64,000 nucleotides of DNA from Botrytis cinerea B05.10. Taxonomy: Eukaryota > Ascomycota > Leotiomycetes > Helotiales > Sclerotiniaceae. Numbering within the stretch: position 1 is the first letter of the stretch; every line of letters begins with the position of its first letter. Made by a program: the position numbers and the translations under genes. Positions 1 to 12,370 of this stretch are shown piece by piece. The notes beneath the pieces are model-generated. The model was given only the letters and a program-made list of their open reading frames with translations, ran no database searches and was not told the DNA's origin. Location: the NCBI RefSeq assembly GCF_000143535.2, contig NC_037310.1, positions 496,001-560,000 on the forward strand, given 5' to 3'.

Positions 1-876
1 GGCAAAACTATGATGGTTTATAATTGCGACACTGGTTGTGGGGCATGGACGACTCAGATGGTTGGAAAGAATAAGCTTGCACCCAATAAAAATGGCAATG
101 GTCATTTCTGGAAACACGTTTACTCCATGGGACCATCCGCAGGTGAAAACTGCGCTCATTGTGGCATGAGAACTCATCTTGCTGGACCCATGTATGGTGG
201 CCCGCTTCATCAACCCGAATTTGTCCAGAGAATTCTAGATGGTCTGCCCAACGTTTCCAAAGATACGTATCATACAACGGCTAGGATCGAAGGTATGCTC
301 ACATTAGCCCTGGAAGAAAACTTGCCTTCTTTAGAAGACATGTCGGACTCCCCAACTGCCTCATCAAAGACTGGCAAGAATGATCCTGCGGCCATTGATC
401 ACTATCCGTTCTTCTTTATACCATCAATGCTCGCCAAAGTGATTCATTGTGTCACTCCCCATGAGAATGCACTCCGAGGAGCTTTACGTCATCTTGGTTA
501 CAGAGTTACTAGAAGTCATACGAAGGGCGGTAGTATCAAAACCGATGCTCCTTGGGATGTTATTTGGGAGATCATGAGAGAGTGGGCGCGACAGAAATTT
601 CCACCAAAGGAGGGTGTTATCAAAAAAAATACCGCTGGCTGGTATATTATGGGCTTGGACAAAAAGACTTCGCCCACCCAGGAGGGAACTATCAAGGATG
701 AGGCTGCTAGCGGTGATGCTGAGAAGAAAGATGCGCCGCCCACTGAAAAAAAGAAGCTCGAAGTAGTATTTGACGAAAAGCTGGGAATGGAGAAAGACAC
801 AAAAAAGATAGTGAGATACCAAGTCAACCCTCGAGAGAATTGGGGCCCAATGAACCGGGCCAGTGGCCATGCATAA
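1..876 (+). CDS. TRM1: tRNA (guanine26-N2)-dimethyltransferase, C-terminal part (cut by window edge)
   Basis: The frame is open from base 1 (Gly-Lys-Thr before the first Met), so only the last ~291 residues are here. TRM1 enzymes use S-adenosylmethionine to dimethylate G26 of tRNAs in nucleus and mitochondria. The C-terminal TRM1 signature is clear: a Cys pair in NCAHCGM, then GPMYGGPLH, a run reading TTARIEGMLTLALEE, a segment PFFFIPSMLAKVIHC, and HLGYRVTRSHTKGGSIKTDA near the end of the conserved region. A Lys/Glu-rich low-complexity stretch follows (about residues 215-270 of the visible part), then a short tail. The stop is TAA at 874-876. No intron is seen in the visible part. The neighbouring GH78 gene is convergent, 176 bases away. 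Confidence 0.93.
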   Translation, partial: GKTMMVYNCDTGCGAWTTQMVGKNKLAPNKNGNGHFWKHVYSMGPSAGENCAHCGMRTHLAGPMYGGPLHQPEFVQRILDGLPNVSKDTYHTTARIEGMLTLALEENLPSLEDMSDSPTASSKTGKNDPAAIDHYPFFFIPSMLAKVIHCVTPHENALRGALRHLGYRVTRSHTKGGSIKTDAPWDVIWEIMREWARQKFPPKEGVIKKNTAGWYIMGLDKKTSPTQEGTIKDEAASGDAEKKDAPPTEKKKLEVVFDEKLGMEKDTKKIVRYQVNPRENWGPMNRASGHA

Positions 877-1052
877 TGTTCATTCTATGCTCCAATATAC
901 CCTATATTACGAATTTTATATTATTCAATGATTATTTTCTTTCCATCGGTGATGATTACCAATATTTGATTGGTTACGACCTCGACCCTTCCGACGACTA
1001 ATTACCGACAGAAACCACCACAGTGGAACACGTTTTTTTGTTCACTTTGAAT

Positions 1053-3783
1053 TCATTCTCTACGTAATTTGAACACTTTCCGCCCAAATCGCTTTATACA
1101 ACTTGGACTTTTTGGTTCTTCCTCTTGTGTTTCGGGTTCATAATCTTCCCAGGGCAGCTGCTTCAAACTTTGCCTAACAGGCGCTGATTGCCTATCGTGC
1201 GGCGAAACACAGAGCTTTAGTGTTACTTCTTCATCTTGCCCTATAACGACCTTCTTATCCAGATATTCCGCACATACACTCCTAGATGCCAGGAAAATCC
1301 AACCTTTTGGTGGATATAAATCCGCCACTGTTCCCTTCGGTACAAATACAGTGAGTTCTCCTGTATTACTTGGTTCGTGTATATGAATGGCTACGGAAAT
1401 TTCTCCAGCTGAAGTTGAAAGCCGGTAATCCACAAACGTGAGACCTGCAAGTACCGGGTGCACTTTCCAATGAGACCAACCAGGACTCAATGGCTCAACT
1501 CCCGCTAGATACTGTGGAAGAATAGAAACCGGCCAGGTAGACCGTGCTTGCATCATAGATGTCATGGATGAAGTTGGTTGGCCGTCTGGTTTAATCTCTT
1601 TCCAATGTCCTCCTGAGTATTCCAAACTTTCTGGATCTGCCATAGGACCCCATACACACTCGATTAATTCCACCGCGTCATAGCCCTTGCCAGCTTGAAA
1701 CAATGCTTCTGCTGCCATTCCACAAGTATAAGGACTCACAATCTTCACATCTTTTCTATTTTCTGCATCTCGAATTACTCGTGGAAGTTCTCCACTGCTT
1801 GAAAGTCCCAAGTGCTCGTCTGACCTGTCGATATGAGGTATGACACCGAGGATTCTCCCATATGAGTTAACTTCGTGTGATACTGTTGTTGATGGGATGC
1901 GGTCACTTAATCGCAAAACACCTGTCTCTGGATCCCAAAAATTCTTCAAAATTTTGTCTTTGAGCGCATTGGCACGAGGCTTGTATTCATCTTCTATCCC
2001 GAACATGCCACACATTTTACTCATGGAAATCAGAGCATCATAGTATGCAAGATTTGTCTTGGAAGAAGCGCCAATAAGTATACCGGATGACATAACATCT
2101 CCTGTTTAATCGTCAGAGATAATCTATGGCATCAAGATGTAACTACTTACTTGACATATTAGGTGGTGCCACAATTAATCCTCGTCTATCTTCATACATC
2201 ATTGCGAAATTCATTGATTTCTCCATCTTGTCCCAAATCCTCTCCACGATAGAGAAATCTCCCGAGTACATCCAATAATCTTTAACAGCTACCAATAGTT
2301 GAAAACTAAGAGTGAGGGAGAAAAAAGCGTATGTGGGAGGCTCACTCCGTTCATTCTCAAAGAAAGTTTTTTGTATTGGACTTACGTTCCCAAGATATCC
2401 GTCAGTTTCCTGGTGACTAGAAAGCAGCGATAGACTTCCCAAGACCGCTTCTAAATGCCCCGTTGAATGGTAAATGGATCGACCCATAACGAACAAATCA
2501 CCAGCAGAGCATATGCGATGGCCTTTTGCACTGTCGACTGTGCATGGTATTTGATTTGTTCCGACTTGGAAATCCGCCAACACTCGGACTCTGTTAGAAA
2601 GTCTCATATCGTTTTCATAGAGTATATTGTCATTGACGTCTCTTACGACCAGCGATCGATATATTGCGAGGTAATGTTCAGGACCACCGAAAGCTACTGA
2701 ACCGGTATTGGATTCGCCCCCGGGCGATGAATTGATGTCCAGTCGCTTGAGATGTGCGACTTTCCTATGATTGATCTTTACCAAAACATTTGCACCTCGA
2801 GCTTCCGTGTCGATCCTAATCCAATCAAACAAGTCAAGACTTCCGGGAAGGTCCCATGCCCCTCTTAGTATCGATGGTGGAGTATCGGAGGTGCCTTCGT
2901 AGGCTGATAACCTTCTTGACGCAATATCTATGGAGAAGATTAATCCACTTTCTACCATATGAATACCCCAGCTAGCTCCACCGGACTCGATCTTCACTTT
3001 AAATTTGATTGCCTTATTCTTCCATCGTGTTCCGAGTCGGCAAGGTGCCCATCTCTGTCCCGATATCCTTGTTCCGAATTCACCTACTTCCCATATTTCT
3101 TGTACTTCTCCAGCATCGACTGTGCATCGATCGACAGTATTGACGCCATCTCTCCATATCTTGTTAAGCAAATCGTTTGAAGACACGAAACGACTCTCTC
3201 CTAGTGTTCGTGGTCTTATTTCTCTAAATCCTATCGATGAGATCACCACTGAACAACTCGGTGTTACGAGAGTGATCTTTTGATATCGTTGAGAAGTCTG
3301 TGGCAGTTTGAACTCCATCAACTTGGGAGTATGTGATGGTGGGAAGAAGAGGGTTTTTGCTCTATAAGTATCCATTGCATTAGACAGCCCAAAGAATGGC
3401 CCATCTCCTAAGACAAGTTAATATTTCATTCGATGGTTTTCTACAACAAGCTCACCCTTCTTTTTGTTGTGAACTCCGGCGCTTGTTTCGCTGTACACAA
3501 CATCCACTATAGCGGGTCGTCCATTGCTAGACACATTGACTGTCTCAATGAAAGGTATGCCGCCCACACTCCTTCCATAATCGAGTATGATCTCTTGTAT
3601 TCCATCACCTTTGGTTGAGAGAGTAAGTGGCTGATTTCTTTCTAGGTATAATTCACGGCCGCCAATTTCTCTCCAGATCTTCAAGGGGAAATGAAATCCC
3701 ATAAGACTGCCAGGGTCATTCGGCGGTGATCTTCTATGGATGGGTGACATATTATGTAAAGTTTTGCAGAGATGTTGATGCAA
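1053..3783 (-). CDS. GH78 alpha-L-rhamnosidase-like protein, three exons
   Basis: Exons on the minus strand: 3783-3456, 3407-2151 and 2101-1053, with introns of 48 nt (GTGAGC...TTAG) and 49 nt (GTAAGT...ACAG). They join in frame to 877 aa. GH78 enzymes cleave terminal L-rhamnose from plant polysaccharides and glycosides by inversion. Family marks are an early YGRSVGG segment, a middle VDSAKGHR...AGD segment, a late (alpha/alpha)6-barrel segment GGHWKEIKPDG, and a C-terminal beta-sandwich (GWSHWKVHPVLAGLTFVDYRL). No signal peptide is seen at the chosen Met, so the product may be cytosolic or the 5' end may be incomplete. Aligned by eye to characterised GH78 enzymes, both catalytic carboxylate positions look substituted (see findings), so activity is uncertain. 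Confidence 0.85.
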
Positions 3784-6700
3784 AGTCGATTATTGAATTC
3801 TGAATTAGGAATACGAAGAGAAATGAGAAGTCAATATGGTAATTTCAAATTGGAATTACCGCAGCGGGGAACACTAGTACATGTACCAAATCAATGTTGA
3901 ATGGTGCATAAATCCCCGATGGCTCTTTTGATGCTATCATGAGATTACTAAAACGACATTCAGTATGAGACTGAGGATCATCGGACTTGGGAATATCATG
4001 GCACCGGTCTCAGCAAGTCCCCGACGACATTAGACCAATCAGTTTAAAATTTAAGTCTACCACCAGTCTAAATCGGTGATGGCTTCTTTCGTGAATGGAA
4101 AAACTAATCCACCAAAAATTGGATTGAAGATATAACAAGCATGGAGAAAGCCACCATTCGTCCATGAGAACGAGGCGTGTCTAGACAGCCTTAGCGCGTA
4201 TATGAAGGTGGATCTGATCTACCGAAAGGTGTAGTGTTCAGATCAGCAGTGTCTTGTGGGAGCCTCGTGGAGACTTATTGCCGCTCCCGAGGTAGTCTTG
4301 CCCCACACAATACTCTTACTGGATATCTTGAGGTCGGTAAGGTTTAGAATATATGAAAGAGGAAGTCTTAGGTGGGAAAATTTTCAGTTTAGCAAGACAT
4401 GATTCGGTGACATTTCTCCGAATAGTTGATAGGTATGTCAAGTATACAGCCACAATGCTTGAAGCTTTAGCAAACAATGTTGACCGCTATAGTAATGCAT
4501 GATGGGGACAGCTTGCCCAGGCAAACTTAGTTTGGAGATCATAAGTATTTCAATTGTCGGCACATATCCCGAGTGGACTTGAAGGGTGTGCAGTCTGCTT
4601 GATAGTAAGGATCACTGTAAGGGAGGGTAGTGGGGAGTTTCAAGATGGGACCGATAGATTGAGTCGACCAGCTTGAAAAGTTTAGCCGATGATAAAAGCT
4701 AGGATGAAGCTCACGGAAATGCGAAATTTTAGCAGTAAAGCCCACTCCTTTGATACCAGTAAAGATTGAGATTTCAAGACAAAGGTCGAGAATGGAAAGA
4801 GATGGATATTTTGTCAAGACTTTCATGTCAACCATCCCTGGTCTAAACTTTTCACTACTGCTGGAAATCGGAAACGGTTGGTACCGGCGGTGTGGGACTT
4901 TCTGCGAGTAATCCCTCACTCCACTTCATACCAATACTCTTGGAATCTTGGATAATCTAGCCGCTAACATAAGCATGTTGCATTCTGACGAACATTCTGC
5001 TACGACGAATTATTTATCTGATCTCCCTTTATTTCTGTACTAACAATTCTAGTAGAGATCATGTATTCCCCAGTCGCTATATTTGGTGTAGTCTCCGGGC
5101 AAGACAATACTAGTGAACAAATCTAAAAATCTGGCAGATGTGGACACAGACTTCAAAGCACTCTGATCTATTAGTTCTTCTGATAAAACATTAAGTTGGG
5201 ATATCCCATCTAGCGATATATTGCTGAAGGTTTTCGTGTTTGAACTGGCCTGTCAACTAGAGCTTGTGTATGACGATCAAGCTTGACATTGATCAGTTCC
5301 CAACTCGGTCTGTACCATTTGGATTTCGTTGACCAGAGTAGACTAGCAAGTGCCAGCTATTGGATGGTAATTTAGCATAATTATGGTAAGTGCTCACGGA
5401 CTGGGACGTGCCAGAATGGTTTGGGGAGCAGTAGTCCAAGCGCGGGAACTTCTCACTGATGGTAGTTCGAAGTCAAAACTTTAGGCATAAGTTTTTCCTC
5501 GGCGCTAGTCATTAGTACACCCGCAGTCCTCATGCCGAGATGTCCTCATCCAAGAGCCCAATGGTACCTGTTGATTTTTAACGCATGCGGGCATTTTCCA
5601 TCTTCTGTTTGAGCGCAATCCAAGAGAATCCTAAGAGAATCCACTGCATATCATTTCTGCTTGCATGAAGACACAGTTCCATCCCAAGAACCTCTGTCTT
5701 GTTTTAACACGGACATTTTCATTGCTATCAGTGATACTTCTCTCAGATGAAGGGGGAAATGAGATATCTGATAATTGCAATCCAAATTTGCCAGTGATGC
5801 CACCTGACTCAAATTAACTACTTTACCAGGCTCTTCCTAACATTGCGAGTCAGTACTAAGATTTCAAAGTATATGCGAAAGACATATAGATGTTACGTCA
5901 CATAATCCTACCATGCAAATTTGATACATCAGAATGACGGGCCAGTTCATCATAGTAAATGTCGGCAATGCTTTTCCAATCATTTTAGTGCAAATTCGTA
6001 TAAAAATCGTCGCTATTTTAGTCAACCTCGACTGAATTGTCATTGGGCCAGCTCTGCTGCGCTTAATGACCTATTTAGTCAATCTATAAGATCTTCTTAT
6101 ATGAATATCCCCCATCTGCTCAACAGGGAAGAAATCAAGAATGTGCATCATCCGTATGCACAATGGTTCTCGACCTGAAGTCATTCTCCCAATTCATCTC
6201 TCGTCATCGACCGGCAACTTTCGTGATCATTGCAGTCATGTGAAGAGCGTCATGCCAGGCGTCTCGGATAGAATCTCGATTTTTCATTATTCATTCTGTT
6301 GAACTGAGTGGTTCACGAGTTTTCCATCACTATTCACGATTCACGAACTGGAAGTACTGATTCTGCCAAGTTTTTTATTCATATTGTTGTGAACCCAACT
6401 GCCGATAGCTTGTCGTCCATTAGTCTCTAAGTTATGAGGTACCATGAAAGAAATGTTGCTATTCTTCGATCTCTTACTGTTCCACAAACAAGCGCAGTGC
6501 AACAATGTAACCCTATCGACTTGCCCTACCTCATATAAAAATTTCTTATGACGGTCCTCCTCTCACCAATCACAGCTCTTAAAAACATTTCATCCTCTAT
6601 GCTGGTGTACCCCAAGTTTCATTTATGTAAGCGCCCATTTCTGCAGCCCTATATTTGGACACAATTGACGCCATGGGCACAGAAGGATCTTATTACCTTC

Positions 6701-6887
6701 CATTCATTTAATCCTGCAATCTTAAATCCCAAAACACCAACATCTCCAAAGATGTCTTCCCCATCTTTGTATAACTTCTTTTTATCTTCTTTTCCCCTCA
6801 TTATGCACGAGAATCACATTTCCATTGAAACTACGTTGGCAAAGATCTGCAGCTGAAAATAGCTGTATGATTGATGTAAATTGAAAT
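3784..6887. other. intergenic, about 3.1 kb, no supported gene
   Basis: The stretch separates the 5' ends of the GH78 gene (minus) and the GPI-protein gene (plus), so it holds two divergent promoters. Short open frames exist (for example 4539-4919 minus, 5921-6178 plus), but none shows a domain, a signal peptide or a sensible splice pattern. A TATA-like ATATAAAAA lies at about 6533-6541, roughly 350 bases before the next start codon. I see nothing else. Confidence 0.6.
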
Positions 6888-7777
6888 ATGTTTCTTCCAG
6901 TTGATTTTTTGTATATCTTTCTGGTGTTTTGTGTTGATAGTCGAGGGGTTGTAGCGCAATCTTCAACAACGTTGTTTGCTGGCGATTACCCGGTTGTCGC
7001 ATATGCGATTGGCTCAGTATGTTACCTCTAGTATCTTTTCTACATACGTTTGCTAATATAACGTCTTCAGACTGCAAATGTTGCCACAACCTATTTAATG
7101 GCATGCCCAGCGGGTTCAAACCCCTCGACATGTAACTTTCAACAGCCATACACGTTAACGCAAGGACCCTCAACCGTTCAATATGCAATGACATTCTCTG
7201 GCTCCACGTATGTTGTATTACCTTCATAAGCTGGAAAAAATATCTAAAGCCTTCTAGAACAATGACTTTAGGTTGCGCACTGTCCGGATCCGCATCAATG
7301 ACATGTCAGGCGACCGAATTGATCCCCGGAACTACCAAATTTGCATCAACAACCATTACCGGGGCTGCAGCTACTTCACAATTCCGAGCAATTTCAATTG
7401 CTACAGATTCTGTAGCTTTACTTACGTATGCTGTTGTTGCGACTACTGCGACTAGTTCGAGCGCGATAGCATCGAGTTCTAGTGCGGCAGTATCAGAGAC
7501 AAGTTCGGCTAAAAGCACAACTATTACATCTGCACCAATATTGGTAGAGACAAGTAATGGAAACACAACTGGCACTATTGGAACGAGCTCGAAGACTTTG
7601 TTGCCAGGAACTGCGACTCCTCTGTCTTCATTGTCGAGTGTTGCTTGGTCAAGTAGTAGTCCTACTGCCTCCAGTGTCGCTCCAACGAGCTCTTCGGGAG
7701 CCGGGGTAAGAGATGGTGCTGGCCTTGGATTGTTGGGAGTTATGTGTATGATTGGTATGGGGCTTCTGGGATTATGA
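6888..7777 (+). CDS. secreted Ser/Thr-rich, probably GPI-anchored cell-wall protein
   Basis: Exons 6888-7016, 7071-7207 and 7258-7777 (introns GTATGT...TTCAG and GTATGT...TCTAG) join in frame to 261 aa. The N-terminus is a signal peptide (hydrophobic LYIFLVFCV, likely cut after VVA). The mature part begins with ~130 residues carrying Cys in ACPAGSNPSTC and GCALSGSASMTC, a layout common in fungal surface proteins. A long Ser/Thr/Ala-rich stalk, probably O-mannosylated, follows. The protein ends with a small-residue site (SSSGAG) and a hydrophobic tail (LGLLGVMCMIGMGLLGL), the form expected for GPI attachment. No enzyme domain is recognised. The start is chosen because only this ATG gives a signal peptide in frame with the downstream exons. 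Confidence 0.8.
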
Positions 7778-10687
7778 TAATATGCGACGAGATATGAGGG
7801 TAGGGAACAGGGATGTCAATTACGAGGAATGGAGAGGACATGACGGCAAATTATCATGGGATGGTTTTGGTTGATTGATGTGAGCATGTATGTGATTATG
7901 TTTCGGGGTTGGAAAGCATTTTATGGTTGTTTATAGCGAACGATGGCGACAGTATAGCGATTTGTATAAATTCTTAGATTTCGTACATTGGGGGGAAGGA
8001 AGTGTTGAGTTGATATGATTAGTGAGTTGTTAGATGAGATACCAATTTTAGAAACCCTTTCGCCAGATTCAAAGAACATGTGTGAATTTAGACTGCTGTA
8101 CAATGAATCGAAAACATTGGAAATTTAGATACGACTAGAAAGGTTCTACTTCTACTTGAGTGCAAGTGAGAAAAAGCAAAAGCTAGCAAAGACTTGCGCC
8201 GGAGTGTAAGAAGTCTATCATGAAAACCTACCAAAATCTCACAATTTTGTACAGCAAAGGCGCATAACTGCTTTGAAACAATGAGTGCATAAACTTGTAT
8301 TCGGAAGACGCCCGGCATCGAGATTGAATGGAGTCTAGGGAATGAAGATGTAATATGAGAACTCGAAGTGCGCAAATGATAACGAAGAAGCAACGAAACG
8401 ATGTAGTATCCGAAGTAAATCCATAGAGAATGCCAAACTCCCAAACTATTCATTCCTGAAATTTTGTGCAAGATTTCCTCCGAACAAATTTACCATCATC
8501 TCCGGAATACCATCTTGCCATCTTATTTCAACCATTCAGTTTATCCCCTCTTACACCATAGCATCTAATATCTTCACTATTAAGACCTATTTATCATGCC
8601 TGTTAAAGTATCGATGAGGGTCACTGGGGAACTGGAACATGGCCCAGACAAAAACAAAGCGAGCCATCCTTTGACCTCGAGCTTATATGTGCCACGCTGC
8701 CAGCAACTGTTTGTTAAAAGTTTCCTCCACCTATTTCATTTGCCTGAGACAATATAGTGATATCAATGCATCAGAAACACACAGTGGCTAGAAGCTCACT
8801 CAAAAAGAATCCACATGTAAAAAATCTGGGTTCTCAACTTTCATCCAGGGGAAAGACTTTATCTCTGGGCTATTTGCACCAACAGGAACTCGATAACAAC
8901 TTTGAATCTGCCTTTGTGCCTCCTAGAGACAGTCTGAGTTTTGAATTCAAGCATTCAAGTGCTAATAGTATGCTTTTTTGTAAGATCTTACTTGATAATT
9001 CGAAGCTTGAGTTCAATAATGGAACTATCCATTGCCAAATAGAGCACATGTATGTCAACAGACATAACGAAGACTTCGCGTCGACGGAGCACGTGGCTTG
9101 GAGTGCATTAATGCCGAGTCTCAGACAAGAGCAGGAATAGACGAAAAAATGGCACACAATGATGCAAAGAAAGGAAGCAATATTTTGAGTCTTGGTTCCT
9201 TGTGAAATAATAGCTTGGTGTGGGAAAGAAATAAACATAGGGCGTCCACAAATTGAGATACACAAGAACCACGGATTAGGCTATATTTAGTGTCATCACG
9301 AGATTTGTAGTGATGGGGCCCTAAGATCTAGGTTCTCTTAATGCACGCGTTAACTCCAACCCATCATGAGGGTCAACACTCTCGTGAGAAAATCCAATCA
9401 TCAATTCAATTCACTACAACCCTCTGATAGTAAGTTATTGAAATCATACCAGAATAATACCAACATCATGGAGTACAAATTATGCATCAGTAGTTCATCT
9501 TAAGCGCAGACGAAAACCCACGTAAAACAGGGGAAAGGAATAGCTAGCTAGGTTACCCAGACGACTTCAATTTTCGGCCAGCCATCGGTGATGCAAAGCC
9601 TCTACTTTCCTGAACCATCAGTGAGGACTGGAGGGTTAAGTTTCAGGTCTGTTCAACTTCCGCGTCTCAAGTTTGACCATCTGCTAAGGGAAGCTTAACA
9701 CGCCTTTGCAGTATATGCTAACCGTTGGCACCCAATTCATCACAAGAAGATTCGCTACAACAAGCCGCGAAGTATTCGCGCCCACAAAGACGTTTCCGTG
9801 GAATTTCATGAAGACTCTAAGGAGAAGTACTATCTCACAAATGATCAGTCGCATTTCCCTAGGCTAAAAATGCTCGAATCCAATAATTTAGAGCTCCGAG
9901 AGAGTGTGTGCGGTTTGCGTCTGTAAACGCCAGGAGTCAACAGTAGATGCGATTGTTCCAGGCAGAAATGTTTCTGAAGTACTTGCTGCCAATTCGAACC
10001 ATAGTTGGTGGCTACTATATGGCTCTCGCCCATGCGCAATTCCTCACCTTGAAATGGTATTTTTCTGTCGTGTATAAATTGCAATCTTTATGAAGTCTCG
10101 CTTCAACATTGCACTACATCTGGAAGAAGTGACCATGATATGGAACAAGTTCTTGATTTCTAAGACACCTTTTCAGAGGCCTTTTTGGCATTTTCATCGC
10201 TAGCATAAGTTCGATGAGAGCAGCGTTCGGGCTTCTAGATAGAACCTGAAATTTTGTTTGTATCATGCAGTAAAATCCCAGGTCCATTTACCGTCCTGCA
10301 ATGTGTACCAATACCGTTTGGGTATACTGGGATGAATGGTAGCAACAAACCTCATGGGCGACCGAAAGAAGAGTTGGCTGGCTGGCCTCGCACAACCTAC
10401 TCCGAAGTGCCCCTATTGAGCAGGTCGGTCGCATAAGCCTCTATCATTGTAGGCAGAAGACTATGAGAACGATAAAAACCAAGCTCTTGGAATCTTTAAT
10501 GAAGTAAAGTTAATTCATACACCATCACTCTCTTTATCAATTGAATCGTATCATCAATTTATATCGGTATCAAAAAACCAGTTTCCAAATTCTGTCCCTA
10601 GCCTATCTTCGCGAATAAAATAGATATACATATATGTACTGAGGGTTTTCATCAGATCGCAGTATCATTCCCTGTTCTTTCGTCGCC
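7778..10687. other. intergenic, about 2.9 kb, no supported gene
   Basis: Only isolated short frames are present. The best, 8766-9140 plus (about 124 aa), has no recognisable domain, no signal peptide and no usable splice context, and overlaps an antisense frame of similar length. I see no repeats or RNA genes here. ATAGATATACATATATGT at about 10620-10637 is a possible TATA region for the next gene. Confidence 0.55.
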
Positions 10688-11404
10688 ATGATTTACACGG
10701 CCAGGCCCTCCTCCTTCATATCTCTGACTGTTCTTGTCGTATTATCCATTACTTTCTTTTCTAGTACCGTCTATGCCCTCCCCGCAATCGATGTAGGTCC
10801 TATTGCCAACCCTCAGGTTGAGAACACTTCCACCCCAACCGTAACGCTGGATGAACGTGGGCAAAAAGGAAATCTTCTTCGGTCGGATACACTTAAAGCA
10901 TATAAAAACTGCTGCAGATACACTCCTTCAATTGGGCGTGAAGGTGGTTTTGTAATTAACTTGGCCGGAGTGAGTTGTATTGTTTCCTGACGAGATTTGC
11001 TAGATTAACCTTATTGCTAGTGGGGTAACACCGACGACACACCAAACGTACATACAACTCTTTCCCAAAAAATATGCGCACCAAATTTGATAAAGAATAT
11101 CGAGGATGATGGTAAGTATTCCTTTCTTTCGCTACTCATGCTCTCAGTCTGTTTGCCCTTTAACATGTTTCACAAATATCTAACGAATGAAATTTTATCT
11201 GTAGGAGGCACGATTTATGCCAAAACTTGGAAATGTCTACCATCTTATGGTGCACCAGGGGATACCTATGTTTATTTCGATTTGAAGAAAGGAAACAACG
11301 TCACGGTAGCAAGTGCGCTTTCTAAAGCCCATGTGGTTTCACCCGCATGGCAGTGTCTGACTAGTCACGAAGACAGCGAATGGTGTGATAATCAGCAGAT
11401 ATAG
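10688..11404 (+). CDS. small secreted six-cysteine protein, effector candidate
   Basis: Exons 10688-10969, 11021-11111 and 11205-11404 (introns GTGAGT...GCTAG and GTAAGT...TGTAG) join in frame to 190 aa. Residues 1-31 form a signal peptide (hydrophobic ISLTVLVVLSITFF, cleavage near VYA). The mature protein has six cysteines: a CC pair near residue 75, one in KICAPN, one in WKCLPS, one in WQCLTS and one in EWCDN near the C-terminus. No transmembrane segment or GPI signal is visible. No family is recognised. It shares the general style of the shorter secreted protein at 35.8 kb, but I see no clear sequence similarity. Secretion and disulfide content make it a candidate apoplastic effector; that function is inference. 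Confidence 0.75.
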
Positions 11405-12370
11405 ACCTTATATTCTGGACAAGGCGATTGGAGTTTGCAAATCATCTGATTGGATTGGGTTGATTGATGCGGAGGAGACAAAGTCAACCCGGGGAGGATG
11501 GTTGTGTTTTACGTAGGGTACTAAGAGTTTCTGGTTGTAATCTATCCATCATCTCGATTTTTATCTTCTAACAGAAACAAGACGTCATTGAAAGTGATTC
11601 ATTTGGGTGGCATACAGAGGAAAACGAGCCGCACAATGGGCGGGGTGCAATTCATGGAGCTGCAAACATATCTTATGTCCAGGGGCTGACCCGACAGTCT
11701 CTACTCGTATCGTAAGATTTAATATGTAATGCAAAAAGCTCACGACATGTCTAAAAATCACCAATGTCTTCAAAGTATAAAGCGGACTCAGGTATCTCCT
11801 GTGTATAGGGGAGATTGTAGTGAGTAAGCGGAAGAAAAACCACACCTTGGTAGTAGACAAAAAGACAGTGCAGCTAACCGGAAAACTTATGAAATACACG
11901 CCCCAATTCATGCGTTCATAATTTTAAGATATGCTGAATTCTCTCCTGAGATGATAATGGGTTGCTACATCTTCCGATTTAAGCATCCGAAAGGATATAG
12001 AAGACGTTCGAATAAAAATCAAAGAACCTGATCAACAGAGGATCCGCGGATATTCCTCAAAAACTCGCTCAGCAATGAGTAGAACTCTACTTCCGCTGGG
12101 AACATAGAAAATTTACCTTCTGAAATGCACCGGAGTGTGCGCATCGGAAAGTCGTTGACCACCATCGCTATATCCTGTCGTATATCCGAAAACTGCTGAG
12201 GGATATCCGGTCTAGAACATAGAAACTTACTACTTATTTCGAGATGAATCCTCTCAATTGCATTATTGAAGAACAGACATATCAATCAAAGTCTTTCCAT
12301 TATTACTTCAGCACTGAAACTTTATTCCACTTCTTGAGCAATAATTTCTACCTTCTGAATTACCTTCATC
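11405..12370. other. intergenic, about 1 kb, nothing recognised
   Basis: Antisense frames at 11585-11911 and 12019-12285 have no domain or signal and are not supported. The stretch should contain the terminator of the secreted protein gene and the promoter of the DJ-1/PfpI gene. Confidence 0.5.

Noticed and set aside
4539..4919. 126-aa minus-strand open frame
   Set aside because: No domain, no signal peptide, no splice partner; expected by chance in a 3-kb intergenic region.
8766..9140. About 124-aa plus-strand open frame
   Set aside because: No recognisable family, overlapping antisense frame of the same length, no supporting context.
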